Positions 1 through 11,705 of a stretch of 64,000 nucleotides of DNA are shown in pieces. Position 1 is the stretch's first letter; each line of letters begins with the position of its first letter. Source of the stretch: Crossaster papposus (lineage: Eukaryota; Echinodermata; Asteroidea; Velatida; Solasteridae); the NCBI GenBank assembly GCA_037893245.1, contig JBAIAA010000074.1, positions 434,001 through 498,000 on the forward strand. The letters run 5' to 3'. The notes beneath the pieces are model-generated. The model did not search any database and was not told the DNA's origin. It saw nothing but the letters and a program-made list of their open reading frames with translations. The position numbers and the translations under genes were made by a program.

Positions 1-287
1 ATCTGAAAGTAAATGTTGATTCTGAGCATCCAGCAAAATGATTGCGCTAGATATCCTGTAATTATTCCGAAAAATAGAATTTTATAATGAAAAATCCGCG
101 CTCGCCGGACGGCGATCGCGAAAAAACAAAGATAACATAAGAATAACTGCTCGACGCTGGTTGGAAAAACCCACTGATTTTCGTGCTTTTCTCGGCATCC
201 ATGATTCTAAAACTTCGGACAGCTCAGTTAAACGATATTTTTTATAAAATACAACCCCCCAAATCTACTCATTCATAATAATTATTT
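1..287 (+). mobile_element. Family A MITE, left-truncated by window edge (A1)
   Basis: Matches the body of the family A element seen complete at 8375-8726: the block CATCCAGCAAAATGATTGCG, a GGCGATCGCG segment, CGGCATCCATGATT and GTCAGTTAAACGATATTT occur in the same order. The left terminal repeat lies outside the window and the right one has decayed. Family A is a short non-coding DNA element with ends AGGTAGGATACACCATT and target TTAA. It has no coding capacity. Confidence 0.85.
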
Positions 288-289
288 TG

Positions 290-345
290 TGAATTGTTTG
301 TTGTATGTTGCTATTGGCCGAATAAATAATAATAATAATAACTCG
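290..345 (+). repeat. Retroposon 3'-tail fragment ending in (AAT)n
   Basis: TTGTGAATTGTTTGTTGTATG is followed by TTGGCCGAATAAATAATAATAA. The same tail occurs inverted at about 45220-45295. A conserved block running into an AAT microsatellite is typical of a non-LTR retroposon or SINE 3' end, but no head is visible here. Confidence 0.45.
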
Positions 346-810
346 CTGAGATTGTACAGCAGGAAGCCGGGATGGCGGCGACGTTCTCGTGGTAATTCGC
401 ATGCGCAACGTACGTATGAATCATCCGCTGGGTACACCTATCATCCTCGATCGAACGTGCTCCATGCACATTAATTCATAGGGGTTGGTGTCCGTGTTAA
501 CCCTTTGGGGAACTTTCATTCGATTAAAGAGGGGATACCGTCCCGATAGGACCTGGTGGTCGGGGGTTAGGTGTAAGATGGCCCAGTTATCATGACTCAT
601 TTCCATGTGTGATGGGGGAACGCAAGCTCAACTTACGTCCTCTTGTGTAAAGAATGAGTAAGCTATAAAACCAAAGGTGAACGGGAAACTGGGTTACAAT
701 AATGTACGCCAATTTCTTATGGTTTTAACTAGTTTTTTTTGTAGATCGATGATACGATTTTTAAGCCTGCATGTCTCAAGTTAATGGTAAAGTACAGGAT
801 GACATTATGG
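346..810. other. No gene recognised
   Basis: Unique-looking sequence with short unsupported ORFs on both strands around 360-606. I see no splice-flanked exon and no repeat shared with the rest of the window. Confidence 0.5.
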
Positions 811-1135
811 TGCGAAATACGGTACCCTCTGGAGACTTGAACACAATGGGGACATTGGGAGTGAATAGGTCTTCAAAGGTTAATTTCTATAGATGAATAG
901 GTCTCCATTAGAAATTTCACGAATTAGATTTTTGGATTGTACTTAAATTATTCAAAAACTAGGGTTAGAATATGGGTTAGGGTTAGTGTTTGGGTTAGGG
1001 TATAATATAGGGTATATTAGGTCGAAATTTCAACCCAGGAAAATAATTGTGGTTAAAATGGGAGCATTTTGAAAAACGTGCTCGACTTTCTAACCATTTT
1101 GTACACGAGAACAAAGCCATGTCTCCACAGTGATA
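811..1135 (+). repeat. Family H repeat with telomere-like core (H1)
   Basis: About 320 bp shared with 34593-34912 and, inverted, 47808-48100. It begins near GGTACCCTCTGGAGACTT and ends near ACAAAGCCATGTCTCCAC, so GGAGAC/GTCTCC lies at both ends. The centre has GGGTTAGGGTTAG followed by TTTGGGTTAGGG, resembling interstitial telomere sequence. It is non-coding. Confidence 0.75.
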
Positions 1136-2320
1136 CAAAAATGCGAATGTATGTTTTTGTCTGTCTACTCATCAGAATATATTTAACTTCGGGCTAGAAT
1201 TTCTTTAAATATGACAACTGTACATTTATGGAACAATATATTGTAATAACTAGTTGACCGGAATACGTGTACCACGTTTACTGGGACCCATGGGAGATCA
1301 GTAAATTCCACAGAATGAGTTACCCAGTTAGAATAGGAAATAAATATATATATTAGAACTTTAATCTCCTGATTCAAATTTGACTTACAGGGAATAGTTC
1401 GAACAATCTAGGTCTAGACCCTTGTTTCTATTGTCAGATAATAATCGTCCAAAGACCACAGAAACACTAAAGAAATATTAACAAAATGTATTGACTTAAT
1501 ACTCGCAAACTTACATTTCTTCAGAAATTTGTGACTGCGAAATGTTATGTACTACGATTTTACAGTCTACCGAACAAGGGGAAAAATAATTTACTTAATA
1601 ATTGTTCCCTGTCATTGAAACCAGAGATAATTAGCCTCTACAGTACATGTTAACTAACGATAGACTTGTTTGTTACTTGCTTTAATTAATGTCTAGCAAG
1701 ACAGGCTATAGGACCTTCCGTGCCCTCAAAAAGGAACGATGAAGATAGCACACAATGTTTTCTCGAGACATCCCATGTTCTGTCAGATTGAAACAAGTCA
1801 TGTTCAACCAAAATCTATATCTTTTACCAACTCTGTGTACAGTGTAATCGATTATTTAAAAGACACTACGAATTCGCCATTCAATTCGAGCGATTCACAA
1901 TACCTAGAAGCTGCCGTTGGAGGCGCAAATCCTGCTATACCCGCAGTGCATCATGGGGAAAAGTCGGCATCAGGTTGAAAAACGGTATTCATTTTGCATG
2001 AACTCATCAGTTTTTACGTCTTTTTGGACGCGTGCGATTAAAGTTCTAATTTGTTTCTGCAAATAACAATGTTTTAATCAACGACGCTTCCGGATACATT
2101 GATGTTTGTGTTGTAACTCGCGTGAACAATGAAGAATAGATATTTCACTACAGTATTATATACGGAAGAAGTCAACCGTAAAGTTTAAAAGTGGCTCTTT
2201 TGAGTCAAACGCTTGGTGGCGCACTGCATTGTGAATCGCCCGAATTCAGTTCAAGTCTCATGACTACACGCTACTCGATGGATTTAATGATCGAATTACT
2301 ATGTTCATTATAATGTAATC
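1136..2320. other. No gene recognised
   Basis: A 79-codon ORF at 1739-1978 has no recognisable family motif and no splice context. I see no repeat with a clear second copy here. Confidence 0.45.
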
Positions 2321-2324
2321 GAAC

Positions 2325-2620
2325 GTGCCATGACCACTGACCTCAACACCTGGACGGATCATTGTCCATATTCTGCTGTGCTAACACTTGAAGTCGGCGC
2401 GAACTGGAAGTGCAACATGGCGTCACTGCTGTGAGCCAATGAAATGTCCAGTTGTAGAGGTCAGTGGATTTACCAACCAACTGAACTCTACACCTGGACA
2501 TTTCATTGGCTCACATAGTGACTTCGTGGGTCCGCCATGTTGCACTTCTCTGCATGCCGACTTCAAAATGAAACAATGGATGATCTGTCCATGTATAGAG
2601 GTCAGTGGCCATGACATACG
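2325..2620. mobile_element. Foldback element, nearly full-length inverted repeat
   Basis: The left arm starts TGCCATGACCACTGACCTC and the right arm, inverted, starts TGTCATGGCCACTGACCTC. The arms stay similar through GAAGTCGG, GAAGTGCAACATGGCG and GAGCCAATGAAATGTCCAG to the centre near 2470. The whole element can fold into one long imperfect hairpin. The ORFs here are by-products of the palindrome. Confidence 0.75.
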
Positions 2621-2799
2621 CGACAAGGATAAGTCGAGATGAGGATATACTGGCATTAAAAACCGCTGGCATTGTACTAGTGGGGAGTGGCAGTGCGTCT
2701 ACACACAATTAAAGGGCAATGGGGCAAGGGGCTTGTGTATAGGTACTACGTAATTGATGCAAGTAACCCTCCTATATAATAGTGCAGTTGCCATAGAGT

Positions 2800-3070
2800 T
2801 GTCAGACCTTTCAAAACCTTTCAAGTTTTCTGGATTGAAGGGTTTTGAAAGGTGAGAAAACTGTCTGGCAAAAGGAACCTATGAAAGATTTCGAAAGGTA
2901 AAATAACTCTCTGAACAAACTGGTGTGAGAAAAAAATCTTTTCAAAAGGTTTTGAAAGGTGTAGTACTAGTAGTGCAATAGCAACAAATTCTGGAGCGTT
3001 TTGAAAGGTTCGTACTTATTTATAGCCATTTTGCCCAGTAAGCAGGTTTTGAAAGGTTTTGAAAGGTAAA
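2800..3070. repeat. Cluster of GGTTTTGAAAGGT motifs
   Basis: The word TTTTGAAAGGT or its inverse (ACCTTTCAAAA) recurs about eight times at irregular spacing, including a direct double at 3046-3068 and an inverted pair near 2808-2860. The irregular spacing argues against a simple tandem repeat. Confidence 0.6.
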
Positions 3071-3645
3071 ACCAAAGGAGGGAAATTAAAGTAAATGTCT
3101 GCCTTAATCCGCGTAGGCCCATTTATGTATTATGCCTGCGTTTAAGTTGTTGACTATTTCAACCGCCAACAAATTTAACTGAATCGGTGACTTCAACCCA
3201 CTTTATACTAAAGTCATTTGAGAATTTGTATAAATAATTACTTTCAGGTTTGAAAGCATCTCTGGTGATGGACTAGAGACTATAGTCAAACGTAAAGGAG
3301 ATTTCTGGCTAAATTCGTGGAGCTTCCAAGCTGGAGTTGGGCTGCCGAGAAAAAAAAATCCAACTAAAATTTCGCTCTTGGAAAAGTCAGAAAAGCAATT
3401 ATTAATTTCATCCCAAGTCGGTTGTGAACACGCGTAGGCCTTTTTCAATTAAATCTGATCTGGAATAGAGTCTTTCGGCGAAAGGGTCTTAGAGAATAGA
3501 GTCTTCCAAGCTTTTCCGCTAAAATAAACAAGAAATGTCCTTTGTGTGGAATCAAAGTAGGATTGTAGTGGTGGTTGTTTTAACCCGTATCACATTAAAC
3601 CCTCTCCTACCGCGTAACAATTTGCTGTTTTTGTATTCTGGTTTA
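3071..3645. other. No gene recognised
   Basis: A minus-strand ORF at 3203-3448 has no recognisable domain. No repeat was identified. Confidence 0.4.
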
Positions 3646-3649
3646 TTGA

Positions 3650-3925
3650 CTTTCTTCAGACGAAACAGTTAAATTTATAAATATATGTCAGGTAATTATC
3701 AGGTTAGAAAACTAGAATAAGTTTATTGAATTGGGGGCAGTGTTTGAAAATACTCAGGTAGGGCCTATTTCTAACGATTGCCGGCTGCCAATCGTTGGAA
3801 ATTGATACAAAATTCAACTTTTGTTAAAAACCACACCACAAACTGATATTCACTTTAACAGTCAAATAATGTATCTCATGATACTTCAGTAGTTTTGTTT
3901 TTGATGTTTGCAAATGTGTATACTA
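3650..3925 (+). repeat. Family Q diverged repeat (Q1)
   Basis: Shares GATTGCCGGC...CAATCGTTGGAA and the following TTGATRCAAAATT block with 26100-26440, and the GGGGCAGT/TTAACCAG-type blocks with 43590-43790. The copies are old and their boundaries are not resolved. Confidence 0.45.
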
Positions 3926-4189
3926 GACCTTTAAGAAAAGGCTACTTCAACGGTAATCGTCACATGTCGGTGCATATCTTGTGAAACCCCAGACGGCGAC
4001 AGTGATTTCATGTTTATATACATGTATATCTCAAAGGCCGCTGGCGTATGTAACCAGAGAATTGTTTTTCTGGATGGTGTTACATGTAATAACGGGCTCA
4101 ACATGACTGTACAGTATTGACATGAAACAGTGACTTGACACGAGACTAGAGTTCACAACGTCACGCCTGGACAAAGGATGCTGGAATAT

Positions 4190-4631
4190 GTGACCCGCTC
4201 CATCGAAATCAGGAATAAGTCTGAAAATGACTTTTTGAGATATGCACATGGTGAGAAAGAGAATTTCATAAGCTTTCTAAAGATACCCATCACAAGTGTG
4301 TATCTGTTTAGGTTAACGAGTTATGGTCTGATGAAGATGACAGGTGTATATTTATTTGCCGAATCCACATTCCGAGAAAAACAGCTTTGAAATAGACAAA
4401 ATTGACCAAAATCATACGGACAGCGCACACAAATCCTCTTCATTTTCATCTTTATTGATCGTTTTTACATAAAAGACATTAATGACAATAATCTGTGATA
4501 ACTACACTTCCTAAAAATACAATATTCAGAAAATCGACTTGGTCACGATTTTCACTGACGCGTTCATTTCAACGACCGATTGCGTAAAACGGCCTCAGCG
4601 ACGTATTCCAGATTACGATGGAGCGGGTCAC
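4190..4631 (+). mobile_element. Family I TIR element (I1)
   Basis: 442 bp bounded by long inverted repeats: GTGACCCGCTCCATCGAAAT on the left and, inverted, GTGACCCGCTCCATCGTAAT on the right. Full-length copies lie at 32679-33120 (same orientation) and 50833-51276 (opposite). Flanks here are ATAT and ATAA, an imperfect 4-bp duplication, against exact 4-bp duplications at the other two copies. No transposase is present; the ORF at 4178-4390 is not conserved as coding. Confidence 0.9.
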
Positions 4632-4770
4632 ATAATATTATCAAAGATGGCTGACAAACAATGTGATTTCTCATCATCGTGATTCGTATGATTATGGAAA
4701 TAAACCAGGCAAAACAGTTAATCATGAATCGCTAACCTCGTCATGTGGAGTTATCCGAACCTTAAATGTG

Positions 4771-5813
4771 TTTAATAAATACCTAGGAGAGTTGAAGGCT
4801 TCTGATTGGCCGAGACTCGATCACGTGCCGGTCATTATATGTAGTAACATCATGGGTTTTCGAAGTCCGTTTTCTAAACCCCGGCTTTGGGCTGCACTGT
4901 GGCCACATTACAGACGTTTTCCTAGTTCCGGATCGCAAAAAATATTCAGGCTGTTTTCGGCAAGTCTAATCCTCGAAATTTAAACGAAATAGATTTAGTA
5001 GTTTACCTTGAGTGATGGAGAAACTACAGTTTTTGTTTCGATATTGATGCTCTTCTTTATTTGAAAATACATACTGTACGACGTCAAATATACCGACATC
5101 CCTTTTTCTAGTTGTGGATCAGCCTTAACCAATTCCCGCGGATCGAGTAAAAAACTGCTTCGTACATAAACATTATCACGCTAGAACCAACCCAAATCAA
5201 GCCTATATTTCTGATAAAGTATTCATTAATTTATATAAATACAGTTTAAAATAAATGTCAAATACTTTAACTTCCAATAAAGTTTTAAAAGAGGACTTGC
5301 AAGGAAATGCTTTGAAATTTTTGTCCGTGTACGTGTGTTTCGCGCGGCAACGAGCCGATAAACTTTGTCCCACCAACGTGGAGGAATAAACTCCATGGTC
5401 CATTAGAACACGTCATATGAAATCGCTTGCGCGCGTGCTGTTGATGCATGTATTTTACGGGCGATCCGGAACTAGGAAAAAATGAACGTTCAGTCTTTGG
5501 CAGATTTGAGACTTTTACTTCGACTTATTTTTACTTATGTATCAAGAAGCTTGTATGTTTCTTTTCAAAATGCACTTCATCTAAACAAATAGTATTGGAG
5601 ACCAAGCCATAACAAGGTAGGTTTTTATTTGAAGCGATCTGGAACTAGAAAAAATCCGGAACTAGGAAAACAACTGTACCACTGCTAAACTACATGAACG
5701 AAGCCAAAATACGAAAACGAAGCTGCGTTTGTAAAACGGCCTAGAAGAAGCCGCGAAGTCGCGAAATTCGGAGTATTTTCACCATTTTTCTCGTTAAAAA
5801 GGTATTTATTAAA
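4771..5813 (+). mobile_element. Hairpin composite family D: MITE core
   Basis: The ends are inverted repeats TTTAATAAATACCT and AGGTATTTATTAAA. Just inside the left end is GATTGGCCGAGACTCGATCACGTG-type sequence at about 4804-4828, a box shared with families C and E. The core directly abuts the hairpin at 5814-5978. The words CCGGAACTAGGAAAA recur inside the right half. No domain was recognised in the 106-codon ORF at 4663-4983. Confidence 0.75.
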
Positions 5814-5978
5814 GGTAATAACAGTGCGAGAACCCGGTTATTACTGCGTGGTAATGACCGGGTTGGGGGATGACCGCTGGTAATGGACCTCGCCTTCGGC
5901 TCGATCCATTACCAGCGGTCATCCCCCAACCTGGTCATTACCACGCAGTAACAACCGGGTTCTCGCACTGTTATTACC
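5814..5978. repeat. 165-bp near-perfect hairpin of family D
   Basis: The left arm GGTAATAACAGTGCGAGAAC pairs with GTTCTCGCACTGTTATTACC over about 75 bp. The tip contains CTCGCCTTCGGCTCG. Length and tip match the family C hairpins at 31718-31882 and 41492-41656, although the arm sequences differ. Confidence 0.9.
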
Positions 5979-7108
5979 TATGTAGCGACTGTTACAGTGT
6001 TTGACAGAATCTGACATTGTTAAAGCATTCAACACAAACCAAAAATATACAAAACAGAGTATAATGTAAGTTGTTGACCAAGTATAGGCTCGTGTGTATA
6101 CTACAGATTTTCAAGAATTGGTTGCAATTCTGAATTCGTAACCCAGGTAGGTAATCGTTTATTAAATCCTTTCTCAAATCCCGGCCTGGAGCACCTTACG
6201 ACCAAATTAAAAACATTGAAGTGGTAATAAATTGATTTCAAAACTCAAGCCCCCCCCCCCCCCCTTTCAATCCAATGAATCTACTCTTTATGCATTTTTA
6301 AGACCTGGAAATTGTTTTACCTTAAGTTCTTGTAACGAGATCAAGGAGCGTAATAGATTATTGCTCGTTTGCGAGTTACACGCGGCGTCCCTTAGTCGGG
6401 TCAACCATGCAGGAATAAGAATGGGTCAACCGCCCAGCTTTTCGCCAGACTCTTTTCCTTTCTTTAACCTAGATATACCAGGCGCGCGCCGGCGAGGTAT
6501 ATGATCGATCACATTCGACGGGGCCACCGCGTTCAATCCTATTACGATTTATTAAATTGCCCCCGAGACATTAAGATAGATATGCAGATTGTGTAACGGG
6601 AGACATTTTTATGGCCGATTTAGAGTTTGAGGGTCTCTTGGTGGAGGGAGAAAAACCACTTCAATCCATATGATTACCTGTACATTTGTACTGTCCAGGG
6701 CAATACTTCGTACGGAATCGGATATGGCAAAGACGGATATAAAGGACGTCAACACAAATTGAACTTTTTTACCAATTCAAATTTGATGTAAATTTTCAAT
6801 TGATATACAGTGAATCAGATCAGTCTCTAGCCAGACCGCATACAAAAATAGCTCAGATGTCGTTTAAATTGTTTGACTTGTTATTAAAGAAATTGTTTTA
6901 GACATTATTTGGAATCGGTCCAAATAAAGTATTCGTAATTGTCTAAAATGACACAATTAGGAACACTTTTAAATTAATAAAGTTTAGAAAAGCTTTTCGT
7001 TAAAAAAATCATTTCAGGTGATCACAACTCAAAGTCATGTAAAAGGTCAAGCATGTTGTGTTTATTTGTAATTACTTACCTACTCAAAGTTGCCCCGGAG
7101 ATGGCTTG
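5979..7108. other. No gene recognised; poly-C run at 6250-6265
   Basis: Contains a homopolymer C tract and a 90-codon ORF (6232-6504) that starts just upstream of it; I do not regard this ORF as a gene. No repeat copy recognised. Confidence 0.4.
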
Positions 7109-7112
7109 TTAA

Positions 7113-7828
7113 AGATGGACTACAACGGAATAATGATAAAGGCTGTGTTGCTGTTTTTTGTTCGAGAAATGTATAATGATTACTAATATATCATTAGTAT
7201 TCAATAAATCTTGTTCCTTCATGCAAAAAAACAACAAAATTGATCGGCGTTCTACGACCCAGAAAAACTCAGTTTCAGCAAAAGCCCTTAACTCATGAAT
7301 AATTCATACTTTGTGTGTGACGTACTACCCATGAAAAACGCATACATATGGTGGCCCTGAAGGGACTCCGCAGATCGCGAATATTGACGTCAAATTTGAT
7401 GTCAATATTCGCGACTTTTGGGGAAAGTCGTGAATATCGACGTCAAATTTGACGTCAATATTCGCGACTTTTTTGGAAAGTCGTGAATATTGACGTCAAA
7501 TTTGACGTCGATATTCGCGATCTGCGGAGTCCCTTCAGGGCCACCATGTATGCGTTTTCATGGGTAGTACGTCATCACTTTTCGCTGGTTTACAAGTCCG
7601 CTGGTACTATATCGTGGATTTCATTGTGGTTTTCAGTGGATCTTTGCCGGGAACCAGTACAGGGCGGGAAATTTCAAAATCGAAGAATCGAGGTCTAATT
7701 TTGTCGGTCAAATTGCAACAAAATTATTGGGAGAAAAACATGACCGTAACAATAAAGTGTTACCTGAACACAACATAAACAAGGTCCGATAATAAATTTA
7801 ATGTGTGAGTTTTCGTTGTAGTCCATCT
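7113..7828. mobile_element. Foldback DNA element flanked by TTAA
   Basis: The terminal inverted repeats are AGATGGACTACAACGGAA and, inverted, AGATGGACTACAACGAAA. TTAA flanks both ends (7109-7112 and 7829-7832), the expected duplication for a TTAA-target element (piggyBac or Kolobok type). A second palindrome occupies the middle. No transposase is visible. Confidence 0.8.
7319..7574. repeat. Inner palindrome with CRE-like TGACGTCA array
   Basis: TGACGTACTACCCATG at the left end is matched inverted at the right. Between them, three tandem copies of a unit of about 45 bp read GTGAATATTGACGTC...GACGTCAATATTCGCGAC. Several carry the exact palindrome TGACGTCA, the bZIP/CREB consensus. Whether it is bound is unknown. 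Confidence 0.8.
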
Positions 7829-8261
7829 TTAAGCAACGCACCCTTTCTATTTAACGTCTTGCTCTACGGTTGTAAACACTTGAAGACACACGACACACGC
7901 CGACGTGAAGACTGAGGAATTTAAAGAAAAGAAAAGGAAGCGCATCTTTCGATGTCATCGTCATCAGAACTCAGAGGGAACCTAGAAATAGACATATACC
8001 ATAATTATGGTTATCACTTACAAAATCGCTACGAAATACCAAAACTGACTTTCCGTTGCACTATGCATTCCCCTTTTTTGGTGAAATGCATTTTTGGTGA
8101 AATTACACAGAAAATTAAAAAAATTATGTTGGCCAAGGTTGTTATGTAATATTTGGGTAGTCTTGGGTAGGCCTATGCAGCATGTAATACATAGAGTTGG
8201 ATTATAATAATCCACAAAAAATTATTTACCGAAGTTCTGATGGCTAGTACATTATGAAGCA

Positions 8262-8370
8262 AGATATGGCAAAGGACCCCCCCCCCCCCCCCCCCCGGAC
8301 CCTCCCTTGTATGTTTGTCATTGTGTTCCCGGAATCTCAGGAGTTCTTTTCAGATATCTAGGGTGTGTGT
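8262..8370 (+). repeat. Poly-C and flanking repeat, left part
   Basis: A C run is followed by TGTGTTCCCGGAATCTCAGGA, which recurs at 9680-9703 after another C-rich tract. The downstream parts also match (TATAGGGACAAGGGG at 8767-8781 against TATAGGGATAAGAGG at 9762-9776), so the family A copy at 8375-8726 appears to interrupt an older repeat. Confidence 0.6.
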
Positions 8371-8374
8371 TTAA

Positions 8375-8726
8375 AGGTAGGATACACAATTTGCAGATAT
8401 CGAAAACATTTACTAACGAATTATTAAGAAATTTCATACTTATTTGAAAGTAAATAATGATTGTAGGCATCCAGCAAAGTGATTGCGCTAGATATCCTAT
8501 AATTGTTCCCAGACGGCGATCGCGAAAAAACACTACAGCATAAGAACCACTGCACAACGCCGGTTGAAAAACGAACGCCGTTTTTCTTGCTTTTCTCGGC
8601 ATCCATAATCGTAAAACTTCGGACAGGTCAGTTAAACGATATTTACTATAAAATACAACCCCCCCCCAAAAAAAAAATCCACCGATTCATGATAATTCAA
8701 GCAATTACCAATGGTGTATCCTACTT
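8375..8726 (+). mobile_element. Family A MITE, complete (A2)
   Basis: 352 bp with terminal inverted repeats AGGTAGGATACACAATTTG and, inverted, AAGTAGGATACACCATTGG. Exact TTAA flanks at 8371-8374 and 8727-8730. This copy defines the family: subterminal GCAGATATCGAAAA on the left and TTCAAGCAATTACC on the right. Non-coding. It sits inside a poly-C-associated repeat. Confidence 0.9.
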
Positions 8727-9076
8727 TTAAGGTACATGTATTTATAGTCTGGAGCGTGTCTAGGGTATAGGGACAAGGGGTTTCCCTTCTGCCATAAATC
8801 GTGTTGGGTATAGACAAGTTCGTCATTATGTAAAAAGTAGGGTAGGCCTAATTAGGATGTGAAACTAATTATTTTAAAATTGATTTTACAATAAAACGAA
8901 ATAAACAAAATTGCAGTTGTCCTGGAATGTTTTTTTTGCAACTTCGCCGAAAAACATGGAATTATAACACAAAAATGTACACCCAAATTATTATTTTTTT
9001 TTTTTATAGATCTATACAGTGCAGAGGCATAGACGTTCGCACAAAATCACGTTTTTAAAATGTATTGTGTTTTCTA

Positions 9077-9386
9077 AGGGTTGTATGTTAGAGTAAATAT
9101 CGTTTAACTAACCTGTCCGAAGTTTTACAATCATTGGATGTCGAGAAAAGTAAGAAAAACGGCGTTCGTTTTCAACCGGCGTCGGGCAGTTGTTCTTATG
9201 TTATCGCCGTTTGGCGATCGTGAATTTTGTTCATAAAATTCATTTTTTTCGGAACAGTTATAAGATATCTAGCGCAATCATTTTGCTGGATGCCTACAAT
9301 CATTATTTACCGTTCGAATAAGTAAGATAATTCTTGATAATTCGGTACTAAAATTGTTCGATATCTGCAAATGGTGTATCCTACCT
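9077..9386 (-). mobile_element. Family A MITE, one end missing (A3)
   Basis: Inverted copy of 8375-8726. The end ATGGTGTATCCTACCT is intact and followed by TTAA (9387-9390). The opposite terminal repeat is missing beyond GGGTTGTAT. Confidence 0.85.
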
Positions 9387-9557
9387 TTAATTCAATGGAA
9401 TTTGACATAGGATGATTGACCGACTAAATTCCAGGTCTTGGTCGACATAAACACAACGCGTGTTGATTCTTCTAATTCCCAAGCTTTCAATAACAAAAGT
9501 GGCAACACGCTTCTAGTAGTAGTAGTGACATATGAAACACGAATGTGGCAGAGAAAC

Positions 9558-9663
9558 CACCCCCCCCCCCCCTCCCCCCCCCCTCCCCCCCCCCTCCCCC
9601 CCCCCCCCCCCTCCCCCCCCCCCCCCTCCCCCCCCCCCCCCCCCCCTCCCCCCCCCCCCCCCT
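9558..9663 (+). repeat. C-rich low-complexity tract
   Basis: About 105 bp of C runs broken only by single T. It produces artificial poly-proline and poly-glycine ORFs on the two strands. The following TGTGTTCCCGGAATCTCAGGA is shared with 8325-8345. Confidence 0.95.
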
Positions 9664-9739
9664 CTTTTGTGTTGACCACTGTGTTCCCGGAATCTCAGGA
9701 ATTCCTTTTAGGTTTCAAGGGGGGATGGGTTAGGTTACA

Positions 9740-10370
9740 ATAGTGTTGAGTGCGTATAAAGTATAGGGATAAGAGGGGGGTACCCCTCTGCCACATATCG
9801 TGCTGGGTATAAGTAGTGCAGGTGATGTTGTCACAACCACGACACCACGATTCGTGACGTGAATTGGACATTTCACGTGAAGAGACAAAAATGTGGGACA
9901 AGCACTTATTGAAGTGGTACGCAAAGGCCCACTTTCAAAGTGCACTCACTTGCAGAGCCACCAATCCAGGGAAATGTCGCAGGTCACACACCGACGCGCC
10001 GGGTTAAATTTGGCCGGCGTGCCAGTTATTTTTTCCAAACGACATTTGATCGAATGGATAAATTCTTCAGAGCTAGCCTTCTTCAATACAATACGTCAAG
10101 AAGAATGGACGAGGCAAAGCCGAGTCTATTGTTGCAAGAATCTACAGTTCCGAGTCTATTCTCCGACTTAATCTATGTTGTGTTAACAACAAAGGTTTGT
10201 TCAAATAAGATTCCTGGCTTACCGCAATCCCCACGTTTGTGAATAAGTGTGGATTGGTAAAGTTACCCATGCGTACAGGCATGTATATTTAGTCGATGTA
10301 CATGTACAACAAATGGAAGGCATCAGTAGTTCGGTTCGTGTCTCCCTGAGGTGGCACCTCGCTCACAACA
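9740..10370. other. No gene recognised
   Basis: Overlapping ORFs of 68-100 codons occur in both strands, but none carries a recognisable domain. GTGGCACCTCGC and similar words do not recur. Confidence 0.4.
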
Positions 10371-10375
10371 AAAAC

Positions 10376-10429
10376 TGTCGATTCGTGACGAATCTACAGC
10401 AAACTGTAGATTCGTCACGAATCGACAGT
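10376..10429. repeat. Perfect 25-bp-arm hairpin
   Basis: CTGTCGATTCGTGACGAATC continues to CTACAG, then loop CAAA, then the exact inverse. The arm half-repeats a third time at 10434-10445. Arms this exact suggest a recent or gene-converted palindrome. Confidence 0.9.
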
Positions 10430-10445
10430 TTGCTGTAGATTCGTA

Positions 10446-10854
10446 AAAATAATCTACACTTCTAACAATAGATGACGTCACAGAAATAGATTAATTTTAA
10501 TAAATACGTAGACGCATATAATTATTACAGTCGGGCGCAGTCTTCAGAAACGTGCTGTAACTCTCTTGGTAAAAGAAATATTCATGGGATGTGACACTCC
10601 ATTTCGAAACTAAATTACCTGATATTGCGTCTTCAAAAGAAAAGGGTTTAGCCTTATTAGTAAATGAGATTATAAGAACAAATATGAACTATTTCCAGAA
10701 ATATAGGAGTGGAAACATTGCTGTTATTGTCGCGAGTTTACGGTTTTTTGCCAGAAAATATAATAATTATGACGGCATAATAAATTGAATAAGTTTTATC
10801 CAGACGTTTTCAAGCAATATCATTATTTTTGTTTTGGAAAACAAAAACAAGCGG
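10446..10854. other. No gene recognised
   Basis: AT-rich sequence with a 65-codon ORF at 10591-10788 of no recognisable family. Confidence 0.4.
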
Positions 10855-10858
10855 TTAA

Positions 10859-11241
10859 AGGGATCGTATACGTTTGTAATTGTAATTAATTATGGCAATA
10901 AAAACTTCCTTGGTAAGAAGTACAGCAGCTTTGGATAGTATAATGCATTTTTAGAAACTTTTCACTTCAAAGTACTGCGGTTATGGAAAAATATATCACT
11001 TTTTATCCCTCAAACTTTGAATCTGAGAAACGTTACTGTAGTGACGTTTCTCAGATTGTGTATTCCAATGCAGATTATTCTTCCTGCTTGGACATAACCG
11101 CTCCAGATTTTCGGCAATATCTCAAAATCGCTACTACCTTTTGAAATGAAATTTGTACAGGTTAGTTTTATGGTATATATCTATAACTATATAGGATTGA
11201 AACACACAATGGGTTCCAATTACCAAACGTATACGATCCCT
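10859..11241. mobile_element. TTAA-flanked MITE with central hairpin
   Basis: 383 bp. The terminal inverted repeats AGGGATCGTATACGTTTG are exact, with TTAA at 10855-10858 and 11242-11245. A central palindrome AATCTGAGAAACGTTACTGT pairs with its right arm at 11021-11058. Non-coding, single copy in the window. Confidence 0.9.
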
Positions 11242-11249
11242 TTAACCAG

Positions 11250-11348
11250 CTTTCAAGCGCGAACGAACCCAGTATTTAAACCAACTGAACTTGAAGTTTT
11301 CGTTCAAGAGAGGGCGCGCTACACAGATAGTGGTCACCAAGATAATAA
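11250..11348 (+). repeat. Direct repeat, copy 1
   Basis: CAAGCGCGAACGAACCCAGT through TTCAAGAGAGGGCGCGCTAC and GTGGTCACCAAGATAATAAG recurs at 11706-11838. The spacing between the copies is about 360 bp. Confidence 0.75.
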
Positions 11349-11705
11349 GAATTTCAATACGAAGAAATTGGTTGTTTTTGTTGTTTTTTTTCACAATTTT
11401 CTTTAACAATTATATTGCATGGAAACAACTAGAGAAAACTAGTATAAAGATTCTCCAGAAAATAGTTCAGTTCGACCTTTGGGCACATTTGCGATGAAAA
11501 AGTCTGGCCATCACAATTTGGGTTTTAAAACCTGTCTAATTATTAAGCAAAACGCCCTTGTTTTCGACAGAATAACTCAAGAAACATATTTTGTGTTAAA
11601 TTCAAATTCTGTCCATTGGTTCGATGTTATGAGTAGCACAACCCAGATGGATATGGAGAGAAATCATATAAAAATAGAACAAAAATATGCCAAACCGCGT
11701 TGTGC

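Noticed and set aside
961-1000. TTAGGG-like block as a telomere or chromosome-fusion scar
   Set aside because: The same block occupies the same internal place in three dispersed family H copies.
9392-9743. Poly-Pro and poly-Gly ORFs
   Set aside because: Produced by the C-rich tract.
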